Translations under genes and position numbers: made by a program
Shown: positions 8,170-16,087 of the stretch, in pieces
Layout of the letters: each line of letters begins with the position of its first letter
Numbering within the stretch: position 1 is the stretch's first letter
The notes under the pieces: model-generated
Databases searched by the model: none
What the model was told of the DNA's origin: nothing
Seen by the model: the letters and a program-made list of their open reading frames with translations, nothing else
Assembly: GCF_029360805.1 (NCBI RefSeq)
Contig: NZ_JARKNC010000010.1
Span: 733,287 to 797,286, forward strand
Direction of reading: 5' to 3'
From: Daejeonella sp. JGW-45
GTDB lineage: Bacteria; Bacteroidota; Bacteroidia; Sphingobacteriales; Sphingobacteriaceae
Length of the DNA stretch: 64,000 bases

Positions 8170-8742
8170 TCTGCATCGTAATTCGCCTGGCGACACTACA
8201 TTCCATAATATAAACTACCGATTCCCAGCACGCCGGAGCTCACACAGATAAATTTGGAATTTTCATAGTAATTTCCTAAATTCACATATCTCATTCATCC
8301 GGAAATGCAAGCCGGTTATCATAGCAGCCGGATCGGTTTTTAACTATTAGTAAAAAACACACCGGGCATTTCAGGATTCAAATCAGAGCAAATTTAGCTA
8401 AGAATTTTCACGAAAACGGAAGGAGACGGCTTCGAGACTGGTTCGACTTTCGTCCGTGACTCCTTCGTACAAGTTCCGGGACAGTTCCGAGACAGTTCCG
8501 GGAAGGCTTCGGGAAGGCTTCGGGAAATTCTCGAATGCGTCCCGGATCTGTACCGCATGCATCTCAAATCTTTTACGGATCTTTCTGCCTGTAAGACATA
8601 ACACATCATGAACAGGAGGCAAGCAGTTCCTTAGGTAACTTTGACAGGAAAAATGAATGGGGGTATCTTTGGAAGTTTCGTTAAACGAAAATAGTGAAAA
8701 GATTCTTTTTTGCCAAAATGAACCGGACGCGTTCCATGTTAA
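8170..8742. other. 573-bp gap without a convincing gene
   Basis: No supported coding region. Two overlapping minus-strand open frames of 71-74 codons near 8394-8622 are rejected because their central part is the translated 11-bp repeat at 8472-8526 and they show no family-like features. The gap separates the LytTR regulator from the convergent acidic-protein gene, so it holds both 3' ends. Confidence 0.6.
8472..8526. repeat. five tandem copies of an 11-bp unit
   Basis: AGTTCCGGGAC, AGTTCCGAGAC, AGTTCCGGGAA, GGCTTCGGGAA, GGCTTCGGGAA run without gaps from 8472 to 8526. The unit differs from the 7-bp arrays elsewhere in the window but shares the 11-bp period of the array at 36498-36541. Confidence 0.9.
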
Positions 8743-9138
8743 CTAGATCTTTCTGTTCTGTCCCGACATCATCCAGGTAGAGTTTACTTTTTCATCGTCA
8801 TCAGGTTTTAACTCGTCTGGATAAGGATTTAATTCATCTTCGTCTGCATTTTCAATATTGACGTCGTTATTAATTGCTTTTTTTTCAGGGTCTATTTCTC
8901 CCGGAAGCGGGTTAATACCATTGTCGGCCGACCGCTGATCATCTCCCGAGCCGCCGCCCTCGCGATATTCCTTTTCTTCCGTTTCCGGAAAATCCCTGTC
9001 GGGATCAAAATCCGAAACGCCCGCCCCGCTTACACTTCCCATACTCAGATCGTTTCCAATATCGAGCTCATCGTCCTGACGTTCTGCAGCTGAAGGATTT
9101 TTCTGATCCTTCGCCGGGTTATTCTTATTCTCACTCAT
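8743..9138 (-). CDS. acidic, probably disordered protein of unknown function
   Basis: About 131 residues starting at the ATG at 9138 (MSENKNNPAKDQKN). The upstream in-frame start at 9192 is less likely. The composition is dominated by Asp, Glu, Asn, Pro and Gly, with no hydrophobic core, signal peptide or membrane segment. Short motifs such as DFDPDRDFPETEEKEY, NGINPLPGEIDPEKK and DELNPYPDELKPDDDEK suggest an intrinsically disordered cytoplasmic protein of the kind seen as small stress-associated proteins in Sphingobacteriaceae. That role is inference only. I do not recognise the family. Confidence 0.6.
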   Translation of the reverse strand: MSENKNNPAKDQKNPSAAERQDDELDIGNDLSMGSVSGAGVSDFDPDRDFPETEEKEYREGGGSGDDQRSADNGINPLPGEIDPEKKAINNDVNIENADEDELNPYPDELKPDDDEKVNSTWMMSGQNRKI

Positions 9139-9270
9139 AATCCTGCGTGTTTTATATAGATAACAATCATGAGAAGAACTTGGTTTTAGCAAGAAGCACG
9201 TGTTTGTGAGGTATTTATACGTGTTTAGCTGGAACTCTGCGACCTACTATAGAACTTCCTGCAAACAGCA

Positions 9271-9393
9271 TATTTAAACGCAAAGGTCAAAAAGTACACG
9301 CGAAGGGCGCTAAGTTAAAAATACTGTTGGTATAAATTCAGCCTGCTTTGTGCCCTTTGCGAAAACCTTCGCGACCCTTGCGTTTAAAAATAT
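9271..9393. repeat. long imperfect inverted repeat in the gap before the FAD-Rieske gene
   Basis: In the 318-bp gap 9193-9510, the arm at about 9271-9310 (TATTTAAACGCAAAGGTC ... GCGAAGGGCGC) is imperfectly complementary to 9350-9393 (GTGCCCTTTGCG ... GACCCTTGCGTTTAAAAATA). A spacer of about 40 bp separates the arms. Nothing else is evident in this gap. It could be a mobile REP-like element or a bidirectional terminator between two minus-strand genes. Confidence 0.6.
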
Positions 9394-9510
9394 CCCGCCA
9401 AAGTTCTCTTTAATTATAACATAAGGCTTGCCCTATATCAGACTTCGCGCGTACTTCGCTTACTACTCTGCGTTAAATTTATCGTGATGATGTAAACTGA
9501 TTTCGTGCTA

Positions 9511-11055
9511 TCAGCCTTCAAATTCAATCTTCGGCAAATTCTTCTCAGCCGGCCCGTTCAAAACACTTCCATCCGTACCATACCGCGCGCCATGGCAAGG
9601 ACAGTCCCAGCTTCTCTCTTCCGCATTCCAGTTCACGATACAGGCCGCATGCGTGCAAACCGCATGAAGCGCATGAATCTCACCATTCTCATCCCGATAA
9701 GCTGCAACTGTTTTTCCGTCAAATTTTACAACCTTCCCGGTTCCTGGCTTTAATCTTTTCAGCGAATCTGTTTCGTGAACAGAGAGGCGGTCGGCAACGA
9801 AATGGTAAGCCACATCGGCGTTCTCTTTTACAAATTCGGTAAACCCATCAATTGGTTTTATCCTTGTTGAGCTCAAAAGCTCCGCGTAGGGATGCTTTTT
9901 CCCGGTCACAAGGGAGCAAAGGATCTGGGCTGAAATGCTTCCAAGCATCATGCCGTTGCCATTATAGCCGGTTGCACAGTAAATGCCCTCTGCGTAGAAC
10001 GGTATTTGCCCCACATAGGGAAGGCCATCAACGGGAACATAATATTGAGATGACCATTTATATTTTATGGCTGACACACTGAAATGCTCCCGGGCATATT
10101 TCCCCAGATCTGCAAATGCTTTTTCCGGATCAGCATGTCCGGTTTTATGATCGTTGCCGCCGATGAGCAGGAGTTTCTGCCCCTGTATCTCATGGGTCCG
10201 GAAGTAATGATATGGATCTTGCATATCGTAGATAAGTGCGTCAGGATAGGCATCTCCTTTCAGTTTTACAGCTATGACGTAGCTCCTGTAGGGAGCGCAG
10301 CGAAAACTGAACAGGTTAATTCCGGGAGGGGTGTGGGTAGCATAAATTATATGATTTGCTCTGAAGCTTTGATCTCCCGACATTGCGGTATGAATACCCT
10401 CACTGGTATCGATCTTATCGATCTTAGTGTTTTCGATCAAGGATCCCCCTGCGCTCAGATAAGCCTGAAGAATACCATGCAGATATTTCATAGGGTGAAA
10501 CTGGGCCTGGCCATCGAACATTAATGCTCTTTTAAAGGGAATGGGAATTGGTAAATTCTCCGTGTAGTGTACCTGTACACCCACCTTCACCGTTCCTTCG
10601 TACAGGTCGTTAAGCTGTTTTACCTGCTCGTCGTCTTCGGCATATACGTATCCCGGTTTTTCTTCGAAGTCGCATTCAATATTATAGGTTTTAATATTTT
10701 CCCTGATAATATCGAATCCCGCATTGACAGCGCCGGCGAATAGTTTCGCTCCTTCTTCGCCGAAGGCACTCTCTGCTTCCTTGTATGTCGTGTCTGCAAA
10801 AGTGTTAATGTGGGCACTGGTGCCTCCGGTTGTTCCAAAGCCTGCATTGTGGGCGTCAATAATCAGCACGCTCTTGCCGGCCTTCTGAAGCATCAGCCCA
10901 GCTGAAAGGCCGGTTATACCGGCTCCTACTATAATGCAATCATATAACTTTCCGGTGCCTGCAGCATTCGCCGAAGGGCTTTCTTCCAGATTTACTTGCC
11001 AGGGACTTACGTGTTCCCCGTCCCTCGCGATCGCTTTATTCTGCATACTTTTCAT
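9511..11055 (-). CDS. FAD-dependent oxidoreductase with C-terminal Rieske [2Fe-2S] domain
   Basis: 514 residues. The N-terminal DAO-type FAD domain has the dinucleotide-binding motif at about 39-55 (DCIIVGAGITGLSAGLML) and a GYNGNGMMLG segment near 370 that also contacts FAD. The C-terminal domain, from about 425, is Rieske-like with C467xH469 (CTHAAC) and C485xxH488 (CPCHG) for the 2Fe-2S cluster, ending GPAEKNLPKIEFEG. The layout matches the widespread bacterial FAD oxidoreductase-Rieske fusions thought to oxidise an amine or similar substrate and pass electrons to the cluster. The substrate is unknown. There is no signal peptide, so it is cytoplasmic. Confidence 0.9.
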   Translation of the reverse strand: MKSMQNKAIARDGEHVSPWQVNLEESPSANAAGTGKLYDCIIVGAGITGLSAGLMLQKAGKSVLIIDAHNAGFGTTGGTSAHINTFADTTYKEAESAFGEEGAKLFAGAVNAGFDIIRENIKTYNIECDFEEKPGYVYAEDDEQVKQLNDLYEGTVKVGVQVHYTENLPIPIPFKRALMFDGQAQFHPMKYLHGILQAYLSAGGSLIENTKIDKIDTSEGIHTAMSGDQSFRANHIIYATHTPPGINLFSFRCAPYRSYVIAVKLKGDAYPDALIYDMQDPYHYFRTHEIQGQKLLLIGGNDHKTGHADPEKAFADLGKYAREHFSVSAIKYKWSSQYYVPVDGLPYVGQIPFYAEGIYCATGYNGNGMMLGSISAQILCSLVTGKKHPYAELLSSTRIKPIDGFTEFVKENADVAYHFVADRLSVHETDSLKRLKPGTGKVVKFDGKTVAAYRDENGEIHALHAVCTHAACIVNWNAEERSWDCPCHGARYGTDGSVLNGPAEKNLPKIEFEG

Positions 11056-11118
11056 AACCAGGTCTTTAAAAAGTATACAAAGAAAGGACGGGGAAAGTTT
11101 TACATCTTACGCCTTACC

Positions 11119-11733
11119 TCAACCTCTGTTGTCCACAACATAGGTCCTGAAAGTCAGATTCACCCGCGGTGTCTTTACCTTTTTGGTCTTTGGTAAGCAA
11201 TGCAGCCAGTGCGTTTGAGTAGTTCCTTTCATCACGAGTAAACTGCCACTCTCCAGGATAATTGAGACGGTCTCTTTGCTTTCGCGATGTTTAAGCATAA
11301 ATTTTCGTTCAGCACCGAAGCTCATCGATGCAATGGCTGTATCTTTCCCGAGGGCCTTTTCATCATCGCTGTGCCAGGCCATTCCTTCGTCGCCATCATG
11401 GTATAAATTAAGGAGGCATGAGTTAAATGCAGCCCCTGTGAGTTTTTCTGTCAAAGACTTGAGTTCCAGGAGTTCTTTTGTCCAGGGCAATGAATGTCTG
11501 GTAGTATTAGAATAGGTATATGAGTAATGGCCATCACCATACCAGGCGACTTTTCTTTTCGTGATAATATGCCTGCCGAATATTTTAGCTTCATCATTCT
11601 TCCAGGAGATCGTATTAAGCAAAACATTCAAGTAGCGCTGGTTGTCAGCCAGGTCCACTATTTTCCCGAAATATTGGACTATGCCACTATGAGGCAACAG
11701 GTTTGCCTCTATGTCGGTATTAAAAAGATCCAT
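11119..11733 (-). CDS. AlkB-like 2-oxoglutarate/Fe(II) dioxygenase (DNA alkylation repair)
   Basis: 204 residues from the ATG at 11733. Iron and 2-oxoglutarate ligands are visible: H121xD123 (MAWHSDDEK), the distal His in THWLHCLP, and Arg190/Arg196 in PRVNLTFR. The N(x)Y(H)DG and SFGAERKFML segments are those of the ALKBH2/3-like branch that oxidatively removes 1-methyladenine and 3-methylcytosine. The start is fixed by the TAATG junction: the ada stop (11735-11733) shares one base with this ATG. The pair therefore forms a translationally coupled alkylation-repair operon. Confidence 0.92.
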   Translation of the reverse strand: MDLFNTDIEANLLPHSGIVQYFGKIVDLADNQRYLNVLLNTISWKNDEAKIFGRHIITKRKVAWYGDGHYSYTYSNTTRHSLPWTKELLELKSLTEKLTGAAFNSCLLNLYHDGDEGMAWHSDDEKALGKDTAIASMSFGAERKFMLKHRESKETVSIILESGSLLVMKGTTQTHWLHCLPKTKKVKTPRVNLTFRTYVVDNRG

Positions 11734-12581
11734 TATACCTCGGGATTGATACGTGCGGCTTCCCAGCCTATGATCGCGCTTTTCCGCGTTAAGCCCCACA
11801 TGTAGCCACCGGGAGCTCCCCCTGATTGAATAACACGGTGACAGGGGATCAAAAATGCAACGGGGTTATTCCCAATGGCTGTTCCCACGGCCCGCGATGC
11901 GTTAGGCCTTGCGATCTTACCGGCAATACTGCCATAGCTGGTCAGCTGTCCGAGGGGGATTTTTAATAATGTTTCCCATACTTTGAGCTGGAAGGAAGTC
12001 CCCTTGAGATGTAATTTGACATGGCTGAGCTTCGTCCAGTCGCGGGTGAAAATATAAAGGGCATTTTGTTGAATAGGATCAAGGACTTGTCTGTAAGAAG
12101 CATTTGGAAACTTACTTTGCAGATCATTAAACGAGGTGCTTTCATCATCCGTAAAAGCCATGTAGCAAATCCCCTTTGGTGTAGATGCCACAAGCAGGTT
12201 TCCGAAGGGGCTCGGAGCGAAACTATAATTTACGGAAAGCCCTGCGCCGCCGTTCTTATACTCTCCGGGTGTCATGCCCTCGATTTGTACGAACAGGTCG
12301 TGTAAACGTCCTGTGCCCGATAATCCCGACTGATACGCAGCATCAAAGAGGGTATTTTGCTGATCCTGGAGAAGAGTTTTCGCGTATTCTACGCTGATGT
12401 ATTGAAGAAACTTTTTGGGACTGACGCCAGCCCAGTCGGTGAACAGGCGCTGGAAATGGAACGGGCTCAGATGCACCCTTTCAGCGATTTCGTCCAGCGT
12501 TGGCTGCTCTCTGAAATTTGTCCTTATATAATCGATTGCATCAGCGACCCGTGTATAGTTTATATGGCTGGTGTCTGTCAT
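11733..12581 (-). CDS. AraC-type regulator fused to O6-methylguanine-DNA methyltransferase (Ada-like)
   Basis: 282 residues. An AraC-type double helix-turn-helix occupies about 10-110 (LDEIAERVHLSPFHFQRLFTDWAG ... AAYQSGLSGTGRLHDLF). A methyltransferase domain follows (LKVWETLLKIPLGQLTSYGSIA) with acceptor Cys247 in the PCHRV motif. It is Ada-like but lacks the N-terminal zinc-thiolate phosphotriester-sensing domain of E. coli Ada, so any activation must come from methylation of Cys247 or another cue. It is first in an overlapping pair with alkB and probably regulates it. Confidence 0.92.
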   Translation of the reverse strand: MTDTSHINYTRVADAIDYIRTNFREQPTLDEIAERVHLSPFHFQRLFTDWAGVSPKKFLQYISVEYAKTLLQDQQNTLFDAAYQSGLSGTGRLHDLFVQIEGMTPGEYKNGGAGLSVNYSFAPSPFGNLLVASTPKGICYMAFTDDESTSFNDLQSKFPNASYRQVLDPIQQNALYIFTRDWTKLSHVKLHLKGTSFQLKVWETLLKIPLGQLTSYGSIAGKIARPNASRAVGTAIGNNPVAFLIPCHRVIQSGGAPGGYMWGLTRKSAIIGWEAARINPEV

Positions 12582-12728
12582 GTTATTGCTTTTTATACTA
12601 CAAAGGTATGTCGGTTTCGTTTACGGAGAAACCCGAAACTTGCTCATTTTTCCCAGGCTTGTTTTTCATTAAAAAAGAAAACCCATTGTTACGTCAGGTT
12701 GTTCTTTAAAGAAAATCACATCATCAAT

Positions 12729-12905
12729 ATGGCAAAATATTCAGAGAAAGCCGGCGAGAAAGTTGAGCAGGCTATGCATGAAAAGAAAAAGGGAACTCTC
12801 AAAACCGGGAGCGGCAAAAAAGTAACGTCCAAAAAACAAGCAGTAGCGATCGGCCTGTCTGAGGCGCGCAAAGAAGGCGCCAAGGTTCCTAAAAAGAAGG
12901 ATTGA
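12729..12905 (+). CDS. small basic DUF6496-like protein
   Basis: 58 residues from the ATG at 12729 (MAKYSEKAGEKVEQAMHEKK). It is Lys-rich with Gly/Ser linkers, and the KVTSKKQAVAIGLSEARKEGAKVPKK core matches the small DUF6496 group found across proteobacteria and Bacteroidota. It is probably a soluble nucleic-acid-associated or stress-related protein; that role is inference. A longer open frame upstream is ada antisense and is ignored. A perfect palindrome 2 bp after the stop serves as its likely terminator. Confidence 0.8.
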   Translation: MAKYSEKAGEKVEQAMHEKKKGTLKTGSGKKVTSKKQAVAIGLSEARKEGAKVPKKKD

Positions 12906-12907
12906 AA

Positions 12908-12929
12908 AGCCAGGTTAATTAACCTGGCT
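12908..12929. terminator. 22-bp perfect palindrome between convergent genes
   Basis: The sequence AGCCAGGTTAA followed by its exact complement forms an uninterrupted palindrome just after the DUF6496 stop and 20 bp before the end of the convergent M56 gene. No long T-run follows, so termination is inferred from position and symmetry. Confidence 0.5.
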
Positions 12930-12949
12930 AACTACTGGAAATAAATGGG

Positions 12950-15001
12950 CTACTGACGCTTGCTATAGGTGAGATCGATCTTGTCATCAGCGCTTTTCAG
13001 CACTTTCTTTATAATATGATGGTGCTGGTCGATACTTTGCTTCACCCCATCAATTATAAGCTCATCATTATTGATCTTATAAGAAAAGTTGCGGGAATCC
13101 TTTACCAGGCCCTGCTTTACCAGCTCCTGGTTAAGTTCGCGGGTAAATTCGTTATGTTTAATCTCGATTGCGGGTTGTGTTTTTGGCGCTACGTTAATAG
13201 CGGGACTGACATCGGGAGTAACATGAACCTCGATTGCTGGTGCGACAGCCGGGCGCACTTTAATCGCAGGTGTGGATTTGAATACTTTTCCCTTGTTTTT
13301 AAGTGCAGGGGTGGCTTTCATATTTTCACCTCTTTTGGGAGGTGCTGGCGGCGCCGGTGCGTTTGGAGATACTGAAGGAGCTGAAATTTTAGGAGCCGGG
13401 GGAGCAGAAGGTGCTTTAGGCGGCTTTGGCAATATTGTATCCCGCAAAGACTTTAATGCCTCAAGCCTTGCTAAAGCTCTAAGAGAAGACATTTCTTTTT
13501 TTAATGCCATCGCCTGGGCGCGGATCTTATGATCGTCTTTTGCAAATTCCTTAAGTGCGATCATGTTCCCGGCCAGATCGAGGTCGCTGTTCATTGAACG
13601 CAAAGCTTCCAGGGCACTCTTCTCCTCGATAGCTGCGAATTTAAGTTCTTCAGCCTGTTTCTTTTGCTCCCCGGCTGCCGTTTTCATGGCATCAGAAAAC
13701 GTGAAGATCTCAACCATCGCTTCGGTATGATGGCCTATTTTGTCCTGAGGGATTTTCTGATTGTTGATATAGAGCTCGGTAACCTCGTCTTCTTTCATTA
13801 CAATGCGATAAGTTTTCCCCTGGTGAACGGTATTGAAGGTGGTTAAGCCTCCCTTTACCATGGAGATCTCGCGGATGCCGGACGCCGGTATGGTATCAGT
13901 TGGCGCAGCAAAAGATTTGCTTGTGACCGGTAAGTTTTGGCTGATTATTGAAACTACTGGTTTAAAGGTCTTGCTTATTTTTTCTTTGCCCTCATTGGTG
14001 AAAGCAAAGCTCAACAAGCCTGAAAGCACCAGGCCTGAGGTTAAAATGAATTTTTCCATGGAGTTTAAGGTGTTATTTTGGTTGTGAATGATGCGTCGTG
14101 TGCGTTTTAGTAATGTATTTTCAGAACCCGTTATTGCTATTACTATTTGTGGCCGCTGAATACGATATTCCTCAAATGAAATAAGCGCCCTTACATAGTT
14201 TATTTTGCTGCTGCTGTTTGCAATAGCAATATCATCGCAACAATTTTCGCGTTCAGCTCTGATCAGAGAGGAAAGCCACCAGATGGCAGGGTTGAAAAAG
14301 AACAGCAGCTCTACAATACTCTGGAAGATATTGATGAAATAGTCTTTCCGTTTTATGTGTGCCAGTTCATGCAGTAATATGGCCTCAACCTGATCTGCAG
14401 GTATTGCTGTCAGCATACCAAGAGGAACCAGTATCACCGGTTTTAAATAACCAACTGTAAGCGGGACCGAGGTTAACGCTGATTCCAGCAAAGCCACTTT
14501 CCTGCGGATACCAAGAGTTTCACAGAGCGAGTCAGCAAGCCCTGTCCATTTTGTTCCCGGATTGGAAACTTGTTTTGTTTTTAGATCGGATACATGCTGC
14601 AGGCCAAAATAAAACTGGAGGCTTTTCAAGCAAATGATTAAGAACCATAGCAATACGATACGACCGGAATACGCGCTTAAAAATGTGAACAGCTGGTCGG
14701 CTGGTGATATAAAAACCTTGCTTGTGTACAAGTTTACCGTAGCTGCCGAGGGTATAACCGGACCTCCGAGCGGGGGTAAGGACATGAACTTAATAAATGT
14801 CACGATGGTGCACAAAACAAAGAATCCCATGCTTATTGCGAGGAAATTGTACCGAGACACTGCCGACGATCTTTTACTCGCCAGAATAACTATTCCTGCC
14901 AGGCCCGCTATTGCCGCACCCTGCCAGAGTGAATGAAGCAGCGTAAGATAGATCGCTTTAACCAAATGTTCAGCTGCCATGATGTCCGTGATTACGCTCA
15001 T
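12950..15001 (-). CDS. BlaR1-like M56 family membrane metallopeptidase
   Basis: 683 residues. N-terminal membrane helices (about 15-75 and 110-130) frame a cytoplasmic zinc protease domain with H211ELAH215 and a downstream RAERENCCDD glutamate region. A further helix near 315 leads to a large C-terminal region. There is no penicillin-binding sensor domain like that of true BlaR1. Instead there is an Ala/Pro-rich linker with repeated PAIxV-type units (about 575-635) and a short folded tail. It starts 7 bp after the BlaI-type gene, the standard pairing in which the protease inactivates the repressor. The signal is unknown. Confidence 0.9.
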   Translation of the reverse strand: MSVITDIMAAEHLVKAIYLTLLHSLWQGAAIAGLAGIVILASKRSSAVSRYNFLAISMGFFVLCTIVTFIKFMSLPPLGGPVIPSAATVNLYTSKVFISPADQLFTFLSAYSGRIVLLWFLIICLKSLQFYFGLQHVSDLKTKQVSNPGTKWTGLADSLCETLGIRRKVALLESALTSVPLTVGYLKPVILVPLGMLTAIPADQVEAILLHELAHIKRKDYFINIFQSIVELLFFFNPAIWWLSSLIRAERENCCDDIAIANSSSKINYVRALISFEEYRIQRPQIVIAITGSENTLLKRTRRIIHNQNNTLNSMEKFILTSGLVLSGLLSFAFTNEGKEKISKTFKPVVSIISQNLPVTSKSFAAPTDTIPASGIREISMVKGGLTTFNTVHQGKTYRIVMKEDEVTELYINNQKIPQDKIGHHTEAMVEIFTFSDAMKTAAGEQKKQAEELKFAAIEEKSALEALRSMNSDLDLAGNMIALKEFAKDDHKIRAQAMALKKEMSSLRALARLEALKSLRDTILPKPPKAPSAPPAPKISAPSVSPNAPAPPAPPKRGENMKATPALKNKGKVFKSTPAIKVRPAVAPAIEVHVTPDVSPAINVAPKTQPAIEIKHNEFTRELNQELVKQGLVKDSRNFSYKINNDELIIDGVKQSIDQHHHIIKKVLKSADDKIDLTYSKRQ

Positions 15002-15008
15002 GATGAGG

Positions 15009-15404
15009 TTATTTATTGTCGAGGTCTTTTAATATTTTCTTCAATTCTTCCAGTTCCTCTTTGGAGGTTTTCTTACTGCCAAGGAGCTGCATCACCAGTT
15101 TGGAGGCAGAGCCGTTATACAGGGTGTTTACAAAACGGTCAAGCAGATGGCTTTTAGTTTTAGTCTCTTCTTCTGCCGGTCTGTAAATATGCTTCATGCT
15201 GCTTTCGTCACGCAGAACAAGATTCTTTTCAGTCATGATCTGCATAAGCTTTAATGTCGTCGTATAATTTACTTCGCGCTGTTCGTTCAATTTATCGTTC
15301 ACTACCCTTACCGTAGAAGGCCCGTTTTCCCAAAGAACCTGCAGAATTTCAAGTTCAGATTTGGTGGGTTCAGTTTTGAGGATTTTAGATCGTTTGTCTT
15401 CCAT
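15009..15404 (-). CDS. BlaI/MecI/CopY-family transcriptional repressor
   Basis: 131 residues. It has a winged-helix domain (TKSELEILQVLWENGPSTVRVVNDKL, then the wing NYTTTLKLMQIMTEKNLVLRD) and a C-terminal dimerisation part (LLDRFVNTLYNGSASKLVMQLL). It is first in a two-gene operon with the M56 protease that is expected to cleave it. A perfect 14-bp palindrome just upstream is a candidate self-regulatory operator. Confidence 0.93.
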   Translation of the reverse strand: MEDKRSKILKTEPTKSELEILQVLWENGPSTVRVVNDKLNEQREVNYTTTLKLMQIMTEKNLVLRDESSMKHIYRPAEEETKTKSHLLDRFVNTLYNGSASKLVMQLLGSKKTSKEELEELKKILKDLDNK

Positions 15405-15408
15405 AAAC

Positions 15409-15436
15409 TAAAGGTAGGAAACTTTTCGTACGAAAA
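15409..15436 (-). promoter_or_regulatory. candidate blaI-M56 promoter with operator palindrome
   Basis: 15423-15436 is the perfect palindrome TTTTCGTACGAAAA. On the minus strand it lies directly upstream of TACCTTTA (15416-15409), a near match to the -7 consensus, and 19 bp from the repressor's ATG. A repressor dimer here would block the promoter, consistent with BlaI-type autoregulation. The leader would be almost absent. Confidence 0.55.
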
Positions 15437-15597
15437 AATGCATAGCTCGATTTTTTTATGTTAAATAATGTTAAAATTGGGTTTTTGATAGCTTAATTGA
15501 TGTTTTTCGGATCCGGCCGGAACAATTAAATTCTTGCTGTTTCTTCCTTGTTCTCATTCCAGGAAGATCCTATATTAGCCTACTCAATCTGATCAGT

Positions 15598-15975
15598 ATG
15601 CTTATCATTGGCCTAAACATTATTTTCTGCCTGTCCTTCCTTCTTTTCGCCTGGTTCAATCTCAACGATAAGGACTCATGGTTGTGGGTTCCGATCTATC
15701 TGGCGGCGTCAGCGTGCTGTGCTCTGGCTGCATTCGGCTTATTTTATCCGCTGATATATCTTATTCTCATCGCATTCTACCTGATCTATGCCGTCATCCT
15801 TTTCTTTGCCATGGATGGTGTGCGCGATTGGATAGTTAAGTATAAGCAGCCCAGCATTACCGAAAGTATGCAGGCCACGAAGCCCTATATTGAAAAGACA
15901 AGGGAATTTTTTGGGTTACTGATCATAACAGCGGCGCTGGTAATCAACTATTTTATATCCGGGGGGCTTTCCTGA
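15598..15975 (+). CDS. TMEM220-like small integral membrane protein
   Basis: 125 residues with about four predicted membrane helices. The motif block FAWFNLNDKDSWLWVPIYLAAS near the N-terminus is characteristic of the transmembrane protein 220 family, in which the N..D(P/K)D..W loop is conserved. Its molecular function is unknown. It sits 112 bp upstream of eboA on the same strand, but the gap contains no overlap or coupling that would tie it to the ebo operon. Confidence 0.75.
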   Translation: MLIIGLNIIFCLSFLLFAWFNLNDKDSWLWVPIYLAASACCALAAFGLFYPLIYLILIAFYLIYAVILFFAMDGVRDWIVKYKQPSITESMQATKPYIEKTREFFGLLIITAALVINYFISGGLS

Positions 15976-16087
15976 CTATTATTTTCGTTACAATGCCGCT
16001 TTGCCTCTGCCACCTTCTGATTGTTAATAGTTTTTGCTAATTTTCGCAAGTTTAAGGCTCCTGTAAGGGATAATTCAATAAGCGGAT

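Noticed and set aside
8394-8622. Two overlapping minus-strand open frames of 71-74 codons
   Set aside because: Their middle is the 11-bp tandem repeat read in two frames, and they show no family-like features.
11733-11799. Longer AlkB N-terminus from 11799
   Set aside because: The TAATG junction at 11733 and the family-like MDLFNTD start make the shorter form more likely; the extension is ada sequence in another frame.
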